Assembly: GCA_001592805.2 (NCBI GenBank)
Contig: CP051140.1
Span: 3,721,501-3,785,500 of the forward strand
Length of the DNA stretch: 64,000 bases
Direction: 5' to 3'
Origin: Peltaster fructicola
Lineage: Eukaryota; Ascomycota; Dothideomycetes
Positions within the stretch are counted from its first letter, which is position 1. The number at the start of each line of letters is the position of its first letter. Below the pieces are notes generated by a model. That model ran no database searches. It was not told the origin of the DNA and saw only the letters and a program-made list of their open reading frames with translations. A program made the position numbers and the translations under genes. Below, one piece after another: positions 21,380-32,189 of the stretch.

Positions 21380-21756
21380 AAAGATTTATGTTCTCTCCTG
21401 TGTAGAGCATAGTGCATGAGCTCAGGTGTAATCGGCGCACGACCTCTCACGCATACATGTAGATTCTTTAGCTTTGACATCCATTTCAGTCAATGTACAA
21501 TTGCTATCCTAGAACCTGCGTCCATACTGTAATGTTGTCGTTCTGTAGGCGTGTGCATCAGTTTTTGAACAGCGGCAGGCGATGTAAAGAGAGCAACCAA
21601 CTGCCGTGGAGGGAACATCTCCGTGTCGACTTCGAATATGCACGTGGCTCTGTAGCTTGCCATCTGAGATGACGAACCTCGCCTGACACTGTCAGTCGCA
21701 GCGAGCTCTTTCGTCATCAATGCCTGTGGCTGCGCGTCAAGATCAATTATACTCAG
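21380..21756. other. Convergent intergenic region
   Basis: It lies between the stops of the ACAD fusion and the HET gene and should hold two 3' ends. Small ORFs here have no recognisable content. Confidence 0.4.
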
Positions 21757-23162
21757 CTAGGACCACATATGGTCCAGATCTCCTGGCATCAGACAGATAC
21801 GCAGCGGCTGCATGCCTAGGTCCTTGCGAATCTCTGCGGGAAGCACTTCGTCCAAAGACCTGTGCTTCGTGACATTCTGCAGAGCTTCGATATATCTCCG
21901 ATTCGCTCGTAACAATATGTGTTCAGTGACCGTTTTGGGGTCTCCACTATATTTCATATATGGTGCCATGAGAGGGATCTCGTAACGTCGCGGTCCTAAG
22001 ATGGAGGAGCCAAAACCGGACATGGCATGAGGTATGATGGACTTGCGCGGAAGCAACGCTTCAATTGCAACCAGGAAGATGGCTCGGTGTAATTTACCGA
22101 TCCTTACACAAGAAACATGTGCCGATATGTGCAGTATCCCCTGGACCACACTAAATTGTCTGCGTCTCCACCACGAAGGTACGAATACGTCCTGGCAGGT
22201 TGCAAAGGCATCAGGTGAAGATGCTAAGAGGGGCGCATGCGACCCCAGGCCATCTTCCTCTACACAGACGAAGATCGATTGATCAGACTGTCGCTGAATA
22301 AGTTCCAGCTGCAGTCGATGGAAGGCTCGGTTGCCCTCGCCGTATAAGAGCGGCATGTTGATCTTGAAAATGCCGAGCAACGAGTATGCAATGTCCTCAG
22401 GCCTTGTGCACTGTCTTCCTGTCGCCCAGCTCATGCGTTTTGCAACACACTCGGAAAACATGCGATCTGGATGCTGAAGGATAGCTGCTTCGATTTTCGT
22501 CGTCGTACTGACCTGGTGGTTCACGCTTGGTCCCCATCTTGATCGAACCTGATACTGATCACATCGGCATTGCCATGTTGCAAGAGTGGTGCCAGTGCAT
22601 TTGTGCCCAATGATGGTCCAGTCTCGATTGCAAAACACGATGGCTTCAGGCGCAAGCAGTTCCTGTAACGTCCATCCACGTGTGAACCATTCACTTTCGG
22701 TCACCGCATTCGGGTCGGTACACAGGATGTCCTGAAGATGAGCGACACAAATGTGAGCCTCAGCATACCATGTGAACATCGAGTTGATGGCTTCAGACAA
22801 CTCGGCACTGCTGCGCTTGTCAATGCAGCAAGTATCTGAAGGAATTGTCAGTGCCCACAGAATCAAAGCCATAAGCATAGTATAGCTGGGTGTGGTAATG
22901 ATAAACGCATACCGACCCATGCCCAATTGAGGCTGTATGGATGATCATCATGATCGGCAGTCGTTTGATAGTAGGACTTATCCTTGAGCCAATCGCAGAA
23001 TTGTACGATCTTTCGATGTCCCTTTGATTCTGTTCGACGGCCTTTGTGGAAGTCTTTGTAGGATACCTCGTCGTCGGTCCATCGGTGCGATAGGATGGCA
23101 TAGGGAGGTGGATCAACAAGAAAGTCTTGCATGTGCAGAGTATGAATGTTGATCAGCCGCAT
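21757..23162 (-). CDS. HET-domain (heterokaryon incompatibility) protein, 442 residues
   Basis: Two exons, 23162-22913 and 22835-21757, separated by a 77-bp intron, one of the longer ones here. The start MRLINIHTLHMQDF is the standard beginning of HET proteins; an ATG four codons upstream is less likely. HET motifs are intact: PPPYAILSHRWTDDEVSY, NWAWVDTCCIDKRSSAEL restored by splicing, and WFTRGWTLQELLAPEAIVF. The C-terminal half has the usual LLGIFKINMPLLYGEG and AFHRLQLELI segments but no NACHT or repeat domain. HET domains trigger cell death on recognition of non-self during hyphal fusion; the specific partner cannot be told. It looks intact. Confidence 0.93.
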
Positions 23163-23590
23163 CGTATACAGCAACGACCACTGGTCGAGAACAGCTTGGT
23201 AGTTCTAGCAGGTCGACGTGAAGAGCCATAAGGCTGCGCAAGTGAGGCGCATGTCTTGGCGGTGCTGTCAGATATCAGACTAGCCTATTTCTGGGTGACG
23301 TCGCAGCTGCAGTGAAGACTTGTCGATACTTGTCTCCTGTGTAGCATATGCCTTGTGATGCCAGGGAACTCTGCTGACTCGCCATGACGAACGCGATCAA
23401 GAATGAGAAGTTAGTGTTTGGTCAGGACATCGACTCATAGATGGAAAAACTGACGCTACACTGGCACGTGCTCTTGGCACGCCAAGCCTCGTGATGCGGT
23501 CAACTCTTGTCTCTCACCGTGGCCAACTTCGCTAATCATCGCTCTTTCACTCGACACAGCACGTTATCCGTGTGTGGTTAGGTCTTCACA
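23163..23590. other. Divergent promoter region
   Basis: 428 bp between the HET gene and the forward membrane-protein gene. No gene is supported; it presumably carries both promoters. Confidence 0.4.
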
Positions 23591-24804
23591 ATGCCGAAGA
23601 CACCAAGCAAGACACTCCACAGCGATTCCAGCACTCTGCAACTCTCCTTCATCGCCATCTACCTGGCAAGCTCTGTTCTGGCTGCTTACCTCGTCCGCAT
23701 CAGACCAGTGATCAACGGTCAACCAATCGAGCTCGAGGAGAATCTGGCGAAAGGCGTTCTCGCTGTACCAGGCAGTGCTCCGATAGCCATCAGACAGGAC
23801 TACACAGGCATTGAGGGCATCGATGTCGTCCTCAGAACGCTTGTTGCAGCCTTCATAGCTGGCCCTGCACGTCTAGAGAAGCGAGTATGGCTGCAGCAAT
23901 TCCACTTCTTACTTGGCTTCGCCCCAATGATGGGCATCTCTGTGATTGAGAGCTCACGGGCATGCTGGAAGAACTCTTGGGCTGTTCGATAGTGAGTTCG
24001 GCATCTGCGACACGACATTCACTAACAGCTCCTAGCACGTGGACCTGGGGAATTCTCTACCAGACTGTTGCTGGGGCGCTCGCAATGCCATGCTACATGA
24101 TATCCTTCATCCTCGCTTCCCGAAGGACCCCTTTGACGATGAACTCTACTAGAAGTTATCTTGCTGCAGGACAGGACATCAGCGCGGCATCAGCAAGAGC
24201 AACGCTCCCTACGACCGTACTCGGCTATGTCGCACCTACTGCTGCCATGTACTTCTACCCGTGGAGCAACAACAACGATATCATGGCCATGATTGCCGTC
24301 TGGATGTTCACGCCTATGGTTCTCGACCTGCTGATGGCCATTTTTCAATCTGCCTTCTCAATCTTCACAGAAGATGCTCCAGCTGAGCCAGACGCTGGTC
24401 GTCTCTCTCATCTTACTCCATTGTATGGCTACTTGGCAATTGTGGCAGGCTTCTCGCACATCTTCACCGTCTACCTGATCAGCACTTCGCCCGATCCCGC
24501 AGGACTCTTCTTAACAGCCTTTATTCCAGACTCAACTGACGCCCTGTCGAGCACAATTGCAGGCTTCCACAACATCTTCCAGTGGGATTGGCTATTCGTT
24601 GCGGCACAGCAGGTCTTGTGGGCATTGTATGGCGTGTATGAGCTGAAGGTCGCCGGCTTGACTTCCATGAGTCCCGTACTTCTGACAATCGCCATTCTCG
24701 TTGCTACAGTCGTGGCTGGACCTGGTGGCAGCTTGGTTCTGGCTTGGTGGTGGCGTGAGACGAAGCTTGTTGAGTTTGAAAAGCAGCATCTCAAAGAAGA
24801 ATGA
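23591..24804 (+). CDS. Polytopic membrane protein of unknown function, 389 residues
   Basis: Two exons, 23591-23991 and 24036-24804, with a 44-bp intron containing a CTAAC branch. I count eight or nine hydrophobic segments: one at residues 17-36 (SFIAIYLASSVLAAYLV), pairs near 80-120 and 135-160, and further segments to about 380, ending in LVLAWWWRETKLVEF. The C-terminus is charged and probably cytosolic. The segment RVWLQQFHFLLGFAPMMGIS and WTWGILYQTVAGALAMPC recalls membrane proteins encoded in fungal secondary-metabolism loci, but I cannot assign a family with confidence. There is no transporter signature and no enzyme motif I recognise. A PKTPSKTLHSD start and no signal peptide suggest a signal-anchor topology. 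Confidence 0.78.
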
Positions 24805-25310
24805 TTGCAGAGGCAGAGGAGCTTGGACAGGCCTCTCAACTACTGTATAGTCTCATCAGATGCTTCTCTATGCCCATCTAAAGCCATCATGCAGAAGCTC
24901 GGACGATAGTCGTTCGGACAAGAGCTGACCTCGGACACACGAAGGCGAACCTACGGGACTATCGGACAACAGTATCACCGCTACATGCTGTCGTCTCTAC
25001 TCTGTCAGAAAGATGCTTATCAATATTATTCTTCGATTATGTGGAATCAATGATCTGCAGAGCTCTACCTACTAAAAGAACTAGCGCACTCGAAAGACTT
25101 CCTTTTCGAGACTGGCGGGTCATCCTATAGGCGTCAACGCTTGGACTGTGAGTAGGATGTATGGCTGGAGATCGGAACTTCATTGTTGTATAAAGAGGTG
25201 CTCGAGATGTGTAGGTACAGACCTGCTTTCATCATACTCAACACTGCAAACAGCAAACGAACCCAGAGCGCACATCCAGCCAGCAAACAAATCTGTACTA
25301 CACATCGACT
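24805..25310. other. Intergenic region with a dispersed repeat copy
   Basis: 506 bp between the membrane-protein gene and the DUF4345 gene. It contains the third copy of the ATAGGCGTCAAC repeat near 25126 and nothing else recognisable. Confidence 0.4.
25126..25162. repeat. Third copy of the ATAGGCGTCAAC dispersed repeat
   Basis: The segment begins tataggcgtcaacg and continues to ctgtgagtaggatgtatg; it aligns over about 36 bp with the copy at 2242 (ataggcgtcaacg, then cctgtgaggata and catgtatg), with small gaps. It lies about 150 bp upstream of the DUF4345 gene. Confidence 0.5.
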
Positions 25311-25697
25311 ATGGCACTCTCCAGCGAAGTGCTATCTCGCATTCTGAAGGGATCCGCACTGTTCGCACTCGCGACAGGTAGCATGGACATGGTACTTGGC
25401 TCTGGTGCTCTCAGCCTTCCCGCATCAACACCCATCAAAGGACCTATGGCAGTGATGGACAGTCAATTGAGCTTCCTTGGAGCCGTGTGGGCTGGCTATG
25501 GTGCCGCATTGTGGTGGGCAAGCAACGACATGAAGGCTCGAAGAGAGCTGTTGGGCATCCTTGGAATGGTTATGTTCGTTGGAGGTCTAGCAAGGATCAA
25601 TTCATACTTCAAGCATGGCTTCGGCGCATCATGGATCTTGCCGGCCATGGTGGTGGAGCTTGTTGGTCCTCCAGCCATGTATCTACTTGGCTGCTGA
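25311..25697 (+). CDS. DUF4345-family small membrane protein, 128 residues
   Basis: A single-exon frame from MALSSEVLSRILKGSALF. It has four hydrophobic segments, and the sequence matches the DUF4345 pattern: an N-terminal LFALATGSMDMVLG segment, MDSQLSFLGAVWAGYGAALW, ELLGILGMVMFVGGLARI and AMVVELVGPPAMYLLG. Family members are integral membrane proteins of unknown function in bacteria and fungi. It lies just upstream of, and convergent with, the Zn2Cys6 regulator; their stops are only 122 bp apart. Confidence 0.85.
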   Translation: MALSSEVLSRILKGSALFALATGSMDMVLGSGALSLPASTPIKGPMAVMDSQLSFLGAVWAGYGAALWWASNDMKARRELLGILGMVMFVGGLARINSYFKHGFGASWILPAMVVELVGPPAMYLLGC

Positions 25698-25819
25698 GAC
25701 GCTGAGACTTGCATGTGCTCTGTGTTGGTCCCGGAAAGGCCCGATGCTCATCTTTAGTTGTAATGTTATTTCGGTCGAGGGATTAGAGGTGACTCGAGAG
25801 CTCGTTGTTCACCTGCAGC

Positions 25820-27346
25820 TCAGGGTAGCCATATCTCTTCGACATCGATTGGCAAATGATACCATTCTCGTGCTGCGACTGTCTTCAATTTCATCGCTTG
25901 CTGTTTCACCTCGTCGTCCTCTATGACGGCGTAGTCTTTGACGTCTCGCAGAAATCCTCGAGCGAACACAGCGTTCTTGTTAGAACTCAAGACCTTCTGC
26001 AACTGTCTTGCTTCCCAGGATGATCCAGCGTCCATGGATGCATAGTAACACACAGCAGAAGCAACGGGCAGCAGTATCTGCTCGAGCGTCCATAAGCCTG
26101 CATCGCTTGAGAAGAGATGGGATGCTGATGCTGCGATACAGCGAGCGTAAGGTATCGCCAACACTGATTTCGGCAATGCTGGCAGTCCTCCGAGCCCCGT
26201 GTGTTGTAGATACTGCCATGTGAAGTGCAATTGAGAGCATAAGACTGTACACACGGACCAGTATTGCATGACGACAAACCAGATACGACAACCCGCCGAG
26301 TGTACAGCGTCTAGCAATGCCACACATTGCAGGTCTGGAGATGAGGCGCCGTCGAAGTCAATATTCAAGAACTCACAAGCGAGTCCCTCCCAGGCACGGC
26401 ATGCATGTAGTGCGCAAATACCTTCTGTAACCAGCTGAGTACACTGTTGATTGAGCTTGACAAGCTGATTTGGCGCTTGTGTCTCAATAGCTGCGATGAG
26501 CAGATCATGCTGCTCTAGCCAGGTGGCCGCCATGCCCATGCAGACAGTGATGCGGTCCTGTAGTGTTGCGGCTAGAGACAGCGGCTCGAATTTGGCAAGC
26601 ACAGCAGGACTTCTGATTCGTAACGCACAATGCCCAGCTAGAGCATAGGCATCATCGTGCATACTGCGCGAGAAATCGCTCAGATTGCGGTCTTGGCGAC
26701 GCAGCGCAACGATCGACGTCAGACCCCAAACATGTCGGACCCAGTCGTCTCGCTGCAAAGCGTTTTCATCAGCGGGTCGAAACATCTCGTATAGAGCGAT
26801 AGCACGACAGCTGGCCAAGACGGCGTCGCTGCCAGCTCGACTCGGTTGCTGTAGAGCATTGTTGAGAGCTCTAATCGCCTGCACATACATATATGAGCCT
26901 TTGTAGAGGAGCGCAGTGTCGTTATTCTGTTGGCTGATGCAAAGTAGAGCAATCGCATCGAGTGCGTCTTGCAACATGGAGTCCTTGCTGGCCATCTGTC
27001 GATAGCTCGGAAAGAATGGCTTTGCTGCCATATCAGCTCCCTTCACATCCAGGCTCGCCGGTAGATACTGATCCCAGAAGTGACTGGCTACCTGTACCCG
27101 TATAGCAGCAGCAGAGAAGACATAAGTGTCGTCTGTTAGACACTTTGTCGACGACGGCGAGGATGACTTGACGAGAGCTACACTCTCTGCAGTTGGTGTC
27201 GTGTCTACAAACCGCCATACACGAGCTGTGTACCGACAGTCGCTCCGAAGTTTGATGCAGCGGGTGCAGACTGGACGTTGTAGATCACAACGTTTCCTCC
27301 TCTTCTTGCACGGAAGACAACCGTTCGAGGGTGGTCGCCCAGTCAT
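25820..27346 (-). CDS. Zn2Cys6 fungal transcription regulator, 508 residues
   Basis: A single exon. The binuclear zinc cluster lies at residues 10-38, GCLPCKKRRKRC followed by CTRCIKLRSDC, with spacing C-x2-C-x6-C-x6-C-x2-C-x6-C. The remaining ~460 residues form a helical middle-homology-like region, e.g. FSAAAIRVQVASHFWDQYLP, DALDAIALLCISQQNNDTAL and ALYEMFRPADENALQRDDWV, typical of the C-terminal fungal TF domain (Fungal_trans_2-like). The gene is divergent from the GH31 gene with 965 bp between starts, so regulation of that gene is a reasonable guess. No introns are needed. The start at 27346 gives MTGRPPSNGCLPC, the expected short leader before the cluster. Confidence 0.9.
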   Translation of the reverse strand: MTGRPPSNGCLPCKKRRKRCDLQRPVCTRCIKLRSDCRYTARVWRFVDTTPTAESVALVKSSSPSSTKCLTDDTYVFSAAAIRVQVASHFWDQYLPASLDVKGADMAAKPFFPSYRQMASKDSMLQDALDAIALLCISQQNNDTALLYKGSYMYVQAIRALNNALQQPSRAGSDAVLASCRAIALYEMFRPADENALQRDDWVRHVWGLTSIVALRRQDRNLSDFSRSMHDDAYALAGHCALRIRSPAVLAKFEPLSLAATLQDRITVCMGMAATWLEQHDLLIAAIETQAPNQLVKLNQQCTQLVTEGICALHACRAWEGLACEFLNIDFDGASSPDLQCVALLDAVHSAGCRIWFVVMQYWSVCTVLCSQLHFTWQYLQHTGLGGLPALPKSVLAIPYARCIAASASHLFSSDAGLWTLEQILLPVASAVCYYASMDAGSSWEARQLQKVLSSNKNAVFARGFLRDVKDYAVIEDDEVKQQAMKLKTVAAREWYHLPIDVEEIWLP

Positions 27347-28311
27347 GGTTGGTCATCTCTGATATTCGCTGTACCATCAACGATCCGTCATGATCGTGAC
27401 ACGGGTTGGGGAAGACCCTACAGCCGCTTTGCTGCTGTGTTGTTGGGAACACGTTGATCAGCATGCTCAAGACGCAGCTGGCTGACAATCACCGTGATGT
27501 CTGCCTGAGGCTCCCCAAATCCACACGCGCGAAGGATCCACACAATGCCACCAACCTCTTCCCTTTTCTCGCTGCAATAGCATACGCAAGACTTCACTCT
27601 CAAATACCGGACATCAACGAGGATCCAGACGGCGACCTCATGGCATGTGTTCGCCAGTCTCGTCCGTTGCTGAGCAGCCTCATCTAGCTTGTCCGCGGAC
27701 ACCCCCTGAGAGCCTCGCGCCATTTGATACATCACAAGCGAGGCTGCAGATCTGTGTTACACCGACTACCTGATCATCAACATCACGATCAAGACAGCAA
27801 ATGCATCGATAGACATAGCAGACGTACCGGCAGCTTCATCAGGTCCGGCTCGATTGCTGTCAAGCTCGGCTGAGAGGAAGAATAATAGAATGGTCGTGAA
27901 AATGCGACCTAGCGAGTGAGGACAGCAGCTCTTACTCGAGATTGATACTAGGCTGATCGACAATCGACCGCGATGGTTGTTGGCGCGTACCGAACAACGA
28001 TTGCAGACGACCAACATTGCATCATGCGTTCAAATAACCTTCATTATTTCCCCTCACGTTCGGATCTGCAAGACGACTCAACCATCGCTTGCACACTCAA
28101 GTCATGAGCACAGAAGCTCAATCAATGACTAGTGTTAGGCTACACGCAAACACGAAGGTTTGCTTCATTGTCGACTGATCTGCACAAATATCGCACTTGT
28201 GCGAACAGTGGTACCAGCAATGACGTCCACAGCTAAGGTCATGTATATGCCCTTCCTGAGCATCGCCATCTCTCTTGAGCCGCCCAACTCTGTCTGAGCC
28301 ATCTTTTCAAG
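27347..28311. other. Divergent intergenic region between regulator and GH31 gene
   Basis: 965 bp shared by the two upstream regions. Overlapping ORFs on both strands at 27406-27735 lack motifs and are probably chance. A perfect 12-bp palindrome with everted CCG/CGG triplets lies at 27690-27701. Confidence 0.4.
27690..27701. promoter_or_regulatory. Candidate Zn2Cys6 binding palindrome TGTCCGCGGACA
   Basis: A perfect 12-bp palindrome whose centre is CCGCGG, two CGG-type triplets with no spacer. Binuclear zinc-cluster proteins commonly bind paired CGG triplets. It lies 344 bp upstream of the Zn2Cys6 start and 611 bp upstream of the GH31 start. Binding is inference from the motif and position only. 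Confidence 0.35.
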
Positions 28312-31300
28312 ATGTATGCTCTCAGTCTGCTGTCGCTGGCAGTACTCGCGGCTGCTCAGCAGCCACAGTATCCTCCTGCATTTCCACCTACCCCAATCCT
28401 CCCATCCAGTCTCAACTATGCGCCATCTGTCACGCCAAATGTCATGGATCTGACTGCGCCTGATGCACAGGTAGTCTGTCCAGGATACACTGCTTCGAAC
28501 GTGCGGCAAAGTGCTAGCGGCGTCACGGCAGATCTCAATCTCGCTGGCAAGGCTTGCAACGTCTATGGCAATGACATTGAGAACCTGGTACTGCAGGTAC
28601 AATATCAGAGCAAGGAGCGATTGAACGTACGCATCCAGCCAAAATACCTAGCTCCACAGAACCAGTCCTTGTACGTGCTGTCCGAAGACTTCACACCATT
28701 ACCAAAGCAAGATTCTGGCACCTGCTCTGACAACAGCGATCTTGTCTTCCAATGGACGAATACACCATCCTTCCAGTTCCGCATCACACGAAAGAGGTCT
28801 GGCGACATCCTCTTCAGCACTTACGGTAGCAAGATCATCTTCGAGGATCAGTTTCTTGAGGTCAAGACTTCTATGGTGCCAAAGTACAACATCTACGGCT
28901 TAGCTGCTTACATTCACTCTTTCCGTCTCGGCAATGACTGGACACAGACATTCTGGAATGCTTACAACCTCGCAAATGACCAGGAGATTGATGTGAACGG
29001 CCACGATACTCATCCTATGTACCTCGAGACCAGGTATAACTCGAGTGGTCCATCTACTTCTCACGGTGTCTATGCTCGCAATGCTCACGGCCAAGACTGG
29101 CTGTTGAGAGATACTAGCCTTACCTACAGAACAATCGGTGGCAGTCTGGACTTCTACTTCATCAGTGGATCAACACCAAAGAAAGTCATTGCACAGTACC
29201 ACACCGGCATTGTCGGCACTCCAGCTCTTCAAAACTACTGGGCTCTCGGATTCTTCCAGAACAGATGGAGCTACCAGAATTGGTGAGTGCATGGCTTGAC
29301 GGTTGTGTGCAATGCTAATCGGCTGCAGGACCAACTTGCAGGACGTGATCGATGCCTATGCAGCTCAGAATATCCAGCTTGAGGGTGTCATGAGTGATCT
29401 AGATTACTTGAAGCTGAACAGGATCTTCACCAACAACCCTGGTCATTATGACATTGCCCCAGGCCAGGAGTTCTTGGCACGGCTTCATGCGGCAGGACAG
29501 AAGTATCTGGTAAGCACGGTGGTCCCTAGCGAGTCCAGACTGACAAGTATAGCCCATTCTGGACCCTAATGTGTATGCTCCCAATGGTACTGCTGCAGAT
29601 GCATATCCTACCTACGACCGGGGTGTCGCGCTCAACGCATTCATCCGCAATGGCAATGACAGTCTATACTATGGTTCCCACTGGCCGGGCTTCTCTGCCA
29701 TGACTGACTTCGCAGTGCCTCAAGGACAGCAGTTTTGGACCAATGAGATTCAAACCTTCCACAAGGACATCCAGTTCGATGGCTTCTGGCTGGACGTCAG
29801 CGATGCAGCACTGTTCTGCACTGGTAGCTGCGGTCAAGGCAAGCTGAGCCAGAACCCGATACACATCCCACAGCCTCTACCTGGAGACCCGAACACTGCA
29901 TTGGCTGTTGACTACCGCTATCCCGAAGGCTTCGCTGTTACTAATGCTACAGAGGCTACCTCAGCACTTGCTGCTATGGCATCTCAGTCTCTAGCGTATC
30001 CTACTAACTTTGTAACCCCAACACCTGTACTTGCAAGAACTCAACCTACTGCTGGTGTCAGGAACCTTCTCTATCCTCCATATGCGATCAACAACTTCTT
30101 GGACGGACACACTCTTGGCAAGCAGACCATACAAGTGAATGCAACACACAATGACGGTCCCTATAACAGCACGGAGTACGAGCTGCACAATCTACACGGC
30201 CACCTTAGCGGCAGAGCTACCTATAATGGATTGAAGTCTATCTCCAATGGGAAGCGACCCTGGTTCATTGCGAGAAGTACCTTCGCTGGGAGTGGGACGT
30301 TCGCCGGGCACTGGGGAGGTGACACCAATTCGAAATTTGGCAACATGTACTTCGGGATCTCGCAAGCATTGCAATTCGGTATTGCAGGTATACCATACTT
30401 TGGTGTCGAGACATGTGGTTTCAACGGGAATGCAGATCTGCAACTATGCAGTAAGTATGCTTGAGCGTGTTAGACCTCAGCTGACGATATCACAGCTCGA
30501 TGGATGCAACTCAGTGCTTGGTTCCCAATGTACCGTAACCACAACAACCGCAACACCATCGCTCAGGTGTGTACAGCCTTGTGCTAACGAGCTTCACTGA
30601 CAAGCATACAGGAGGCATACCGCTGGGCTACTACAGCAGAGTCCACTCGCCGAATCATGAATATCAGATACTCGCTACTGCCATACACTTATACTCTCTT
30701 CTACAAGGCCAACACAGCTGGTCAAACAGTGCTGCGTGCTCTGGCTTGGGAGTTTCCAGACGATCCATCACTGGCTGCTGTTGAGACACAATTTATGAGC
30801 GGACCAGCCATTCTCGTCACTCCTGTGCTCGAGCCAAATGTTGATACTGTAAAAGGAGTATTCCCAGGTGTGGGTCAAGGAACTATCTGGTATGACTGGT
30901 ACACATTCTCGAAAGTCCAAGTGGCTGCCGGCGAGAACAAGACCTTGTCGGCACCAATATTGACTCAGCCTATCCACATCCGTGGAGGCTACATCATTCC
31001 TCTGCAGAAGGCTGGAAACACAACTTACACCTCTCGAAAGAACCCATGGAGCTTGATTGTAGCTCTTGATAAGAACGCAACGGCTAAGGGAGAACTGTAT
31101 CTCGACGATGGGGAATCCCTGCAGCCGAATGCTACGACTACAGTAGTCTTCCAGTTCAAGGGCAACGCACTATATGCCAAGAGCAGAGGCAACTACAAGG
31201 ATACCAATCCTCTGGCTAATGTTACGATCGCTGGTGTCAGCGCCGCTCCGAAGTCAATCGCTGTCTCATGTGGAGGACAAGCAAGCAACAGTCCGAAGTT

Positions 31301-31397
31301 CCAGTATACCAACGGCACTCTGTTCATCACCGAGCTGCAAGAATCAACCCAAGGTGGTGCTTGGAGCAGGGATCTGGTCATCAAGTTACAGAATTGA
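28312..31397 (+). CDS. Secreted glycoside hydrolase family 31 (alpha-glucosidase-like), 968 residues
   Basis: Five exons, 28312-29282, 29329-29509, 29553-30450, 30496-30566 and 30612-31397, with introns of 43-46 bp. An N-terminal signal peptide is clear (MYALSLLSLAVLAAAQQ). The body follows the family: N-terminal beta-sandwich, then the GH31 barrel with GVMSDLDYLKLNRIFT, the nucleophile region FDGFWLDVSDAALFC, RPWFIARSTFAGSG, HWGGDTNS carrying the acid/base Asp, and WMQLSAWFPMYRNHN formed across a splice junction, then C-terminal sandwiches with VTPVLEPN. Many N-glycosylation sites are present. The enzyme class hydrolyses terminal alpha-linked glucose from starch or maltose-like oligosaccharides. 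Three motif positions differ from the usual family consensus (see findings), so activity or specificity may be altered. Confidence 0.92.
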
Positions 31398-32189
31398 GAT
31401 AGTCCCGTGGATAGATCAACGATTTTCTGACCCAGCTGCTGTGTATCTATTGATGTGCTCCAGCTCGTCTACTGATCAATCCACGCCAGTCTCGCACTCC
31501 CTTGGTAGTGTCAGATCCTTCGGATAGACTGTCAGAAGAAGCGCAGGTTATGTTTCCAAGCAAGAGGCTGCAGTGAGAAGCGTTGCGACTCAGGACACAA
31601 GCAGCGTCGTTCGGAGCACTTACACTGCTTCTTACCTACCCATTATTGAGACGATCTGTGCCCAGAGCTTTGAGCTGACAGCAGCAGCAGCAGTGGCCAC
31701 TACTGTGGTCGCCGCTACTAGCTCAACCCAGACGGCTGCGAGCGCGAGTGTGCTGACTACAGCCTCGACTGGAACAACGTATGAGTACAAGCAGCCCGAT
31801 AGTGCAGCGCTCAGTCTACCTTAGCGACGGTAGCTGCAGCAGTGATAACTGCTACCGTGCCTTTGCATCTTGACATACCTGCTCACGAACTTTAACCTGT
31901 ACTGCTGTGATCAACACCAACATATAGCTGTCGCCGACCTGCAAGATTAGTGTATGCTGTATGATGAGAGGCGGATGTGAAGAATTGCAACCAAAAGCAA
32001 TATATACAAAGTCAACCAATCTATGGGCTATGCATACAGCTCAAGCAATGACACATTGCCGAGTCTATCTTCTTCAGCTCTGTATTAGAAACACGATGCT
32101 CGAAGTATTAGAAGTAGATTGCCGGCGGCAGCGCAAGATTACTGTAGTGCTCGATAGTGATATCTTGGTGAGTCGTTCGTCATCGATGT
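31398..32189. other. Convergent intergenic region
   Basis: It lies between the 3' ends of the GH31 and tyrosinase genes. A forward frame at 31573-31824 encodes 83 residues rich in Ala, Thr and Ser (LTAAAAVATTVVAATSSTQT), resembling the tail of a cell-wall protein, but no start context, signal peptide or introns support a gene. Confidence 0.35.

Noticed and set aside
31573-31824. Ala/Thr-rich ORF downstream of GH31
   Set aside because: No signal peptide, start context or introns; low-complexity frames arise easily from GCA/ACT-rich sequence.
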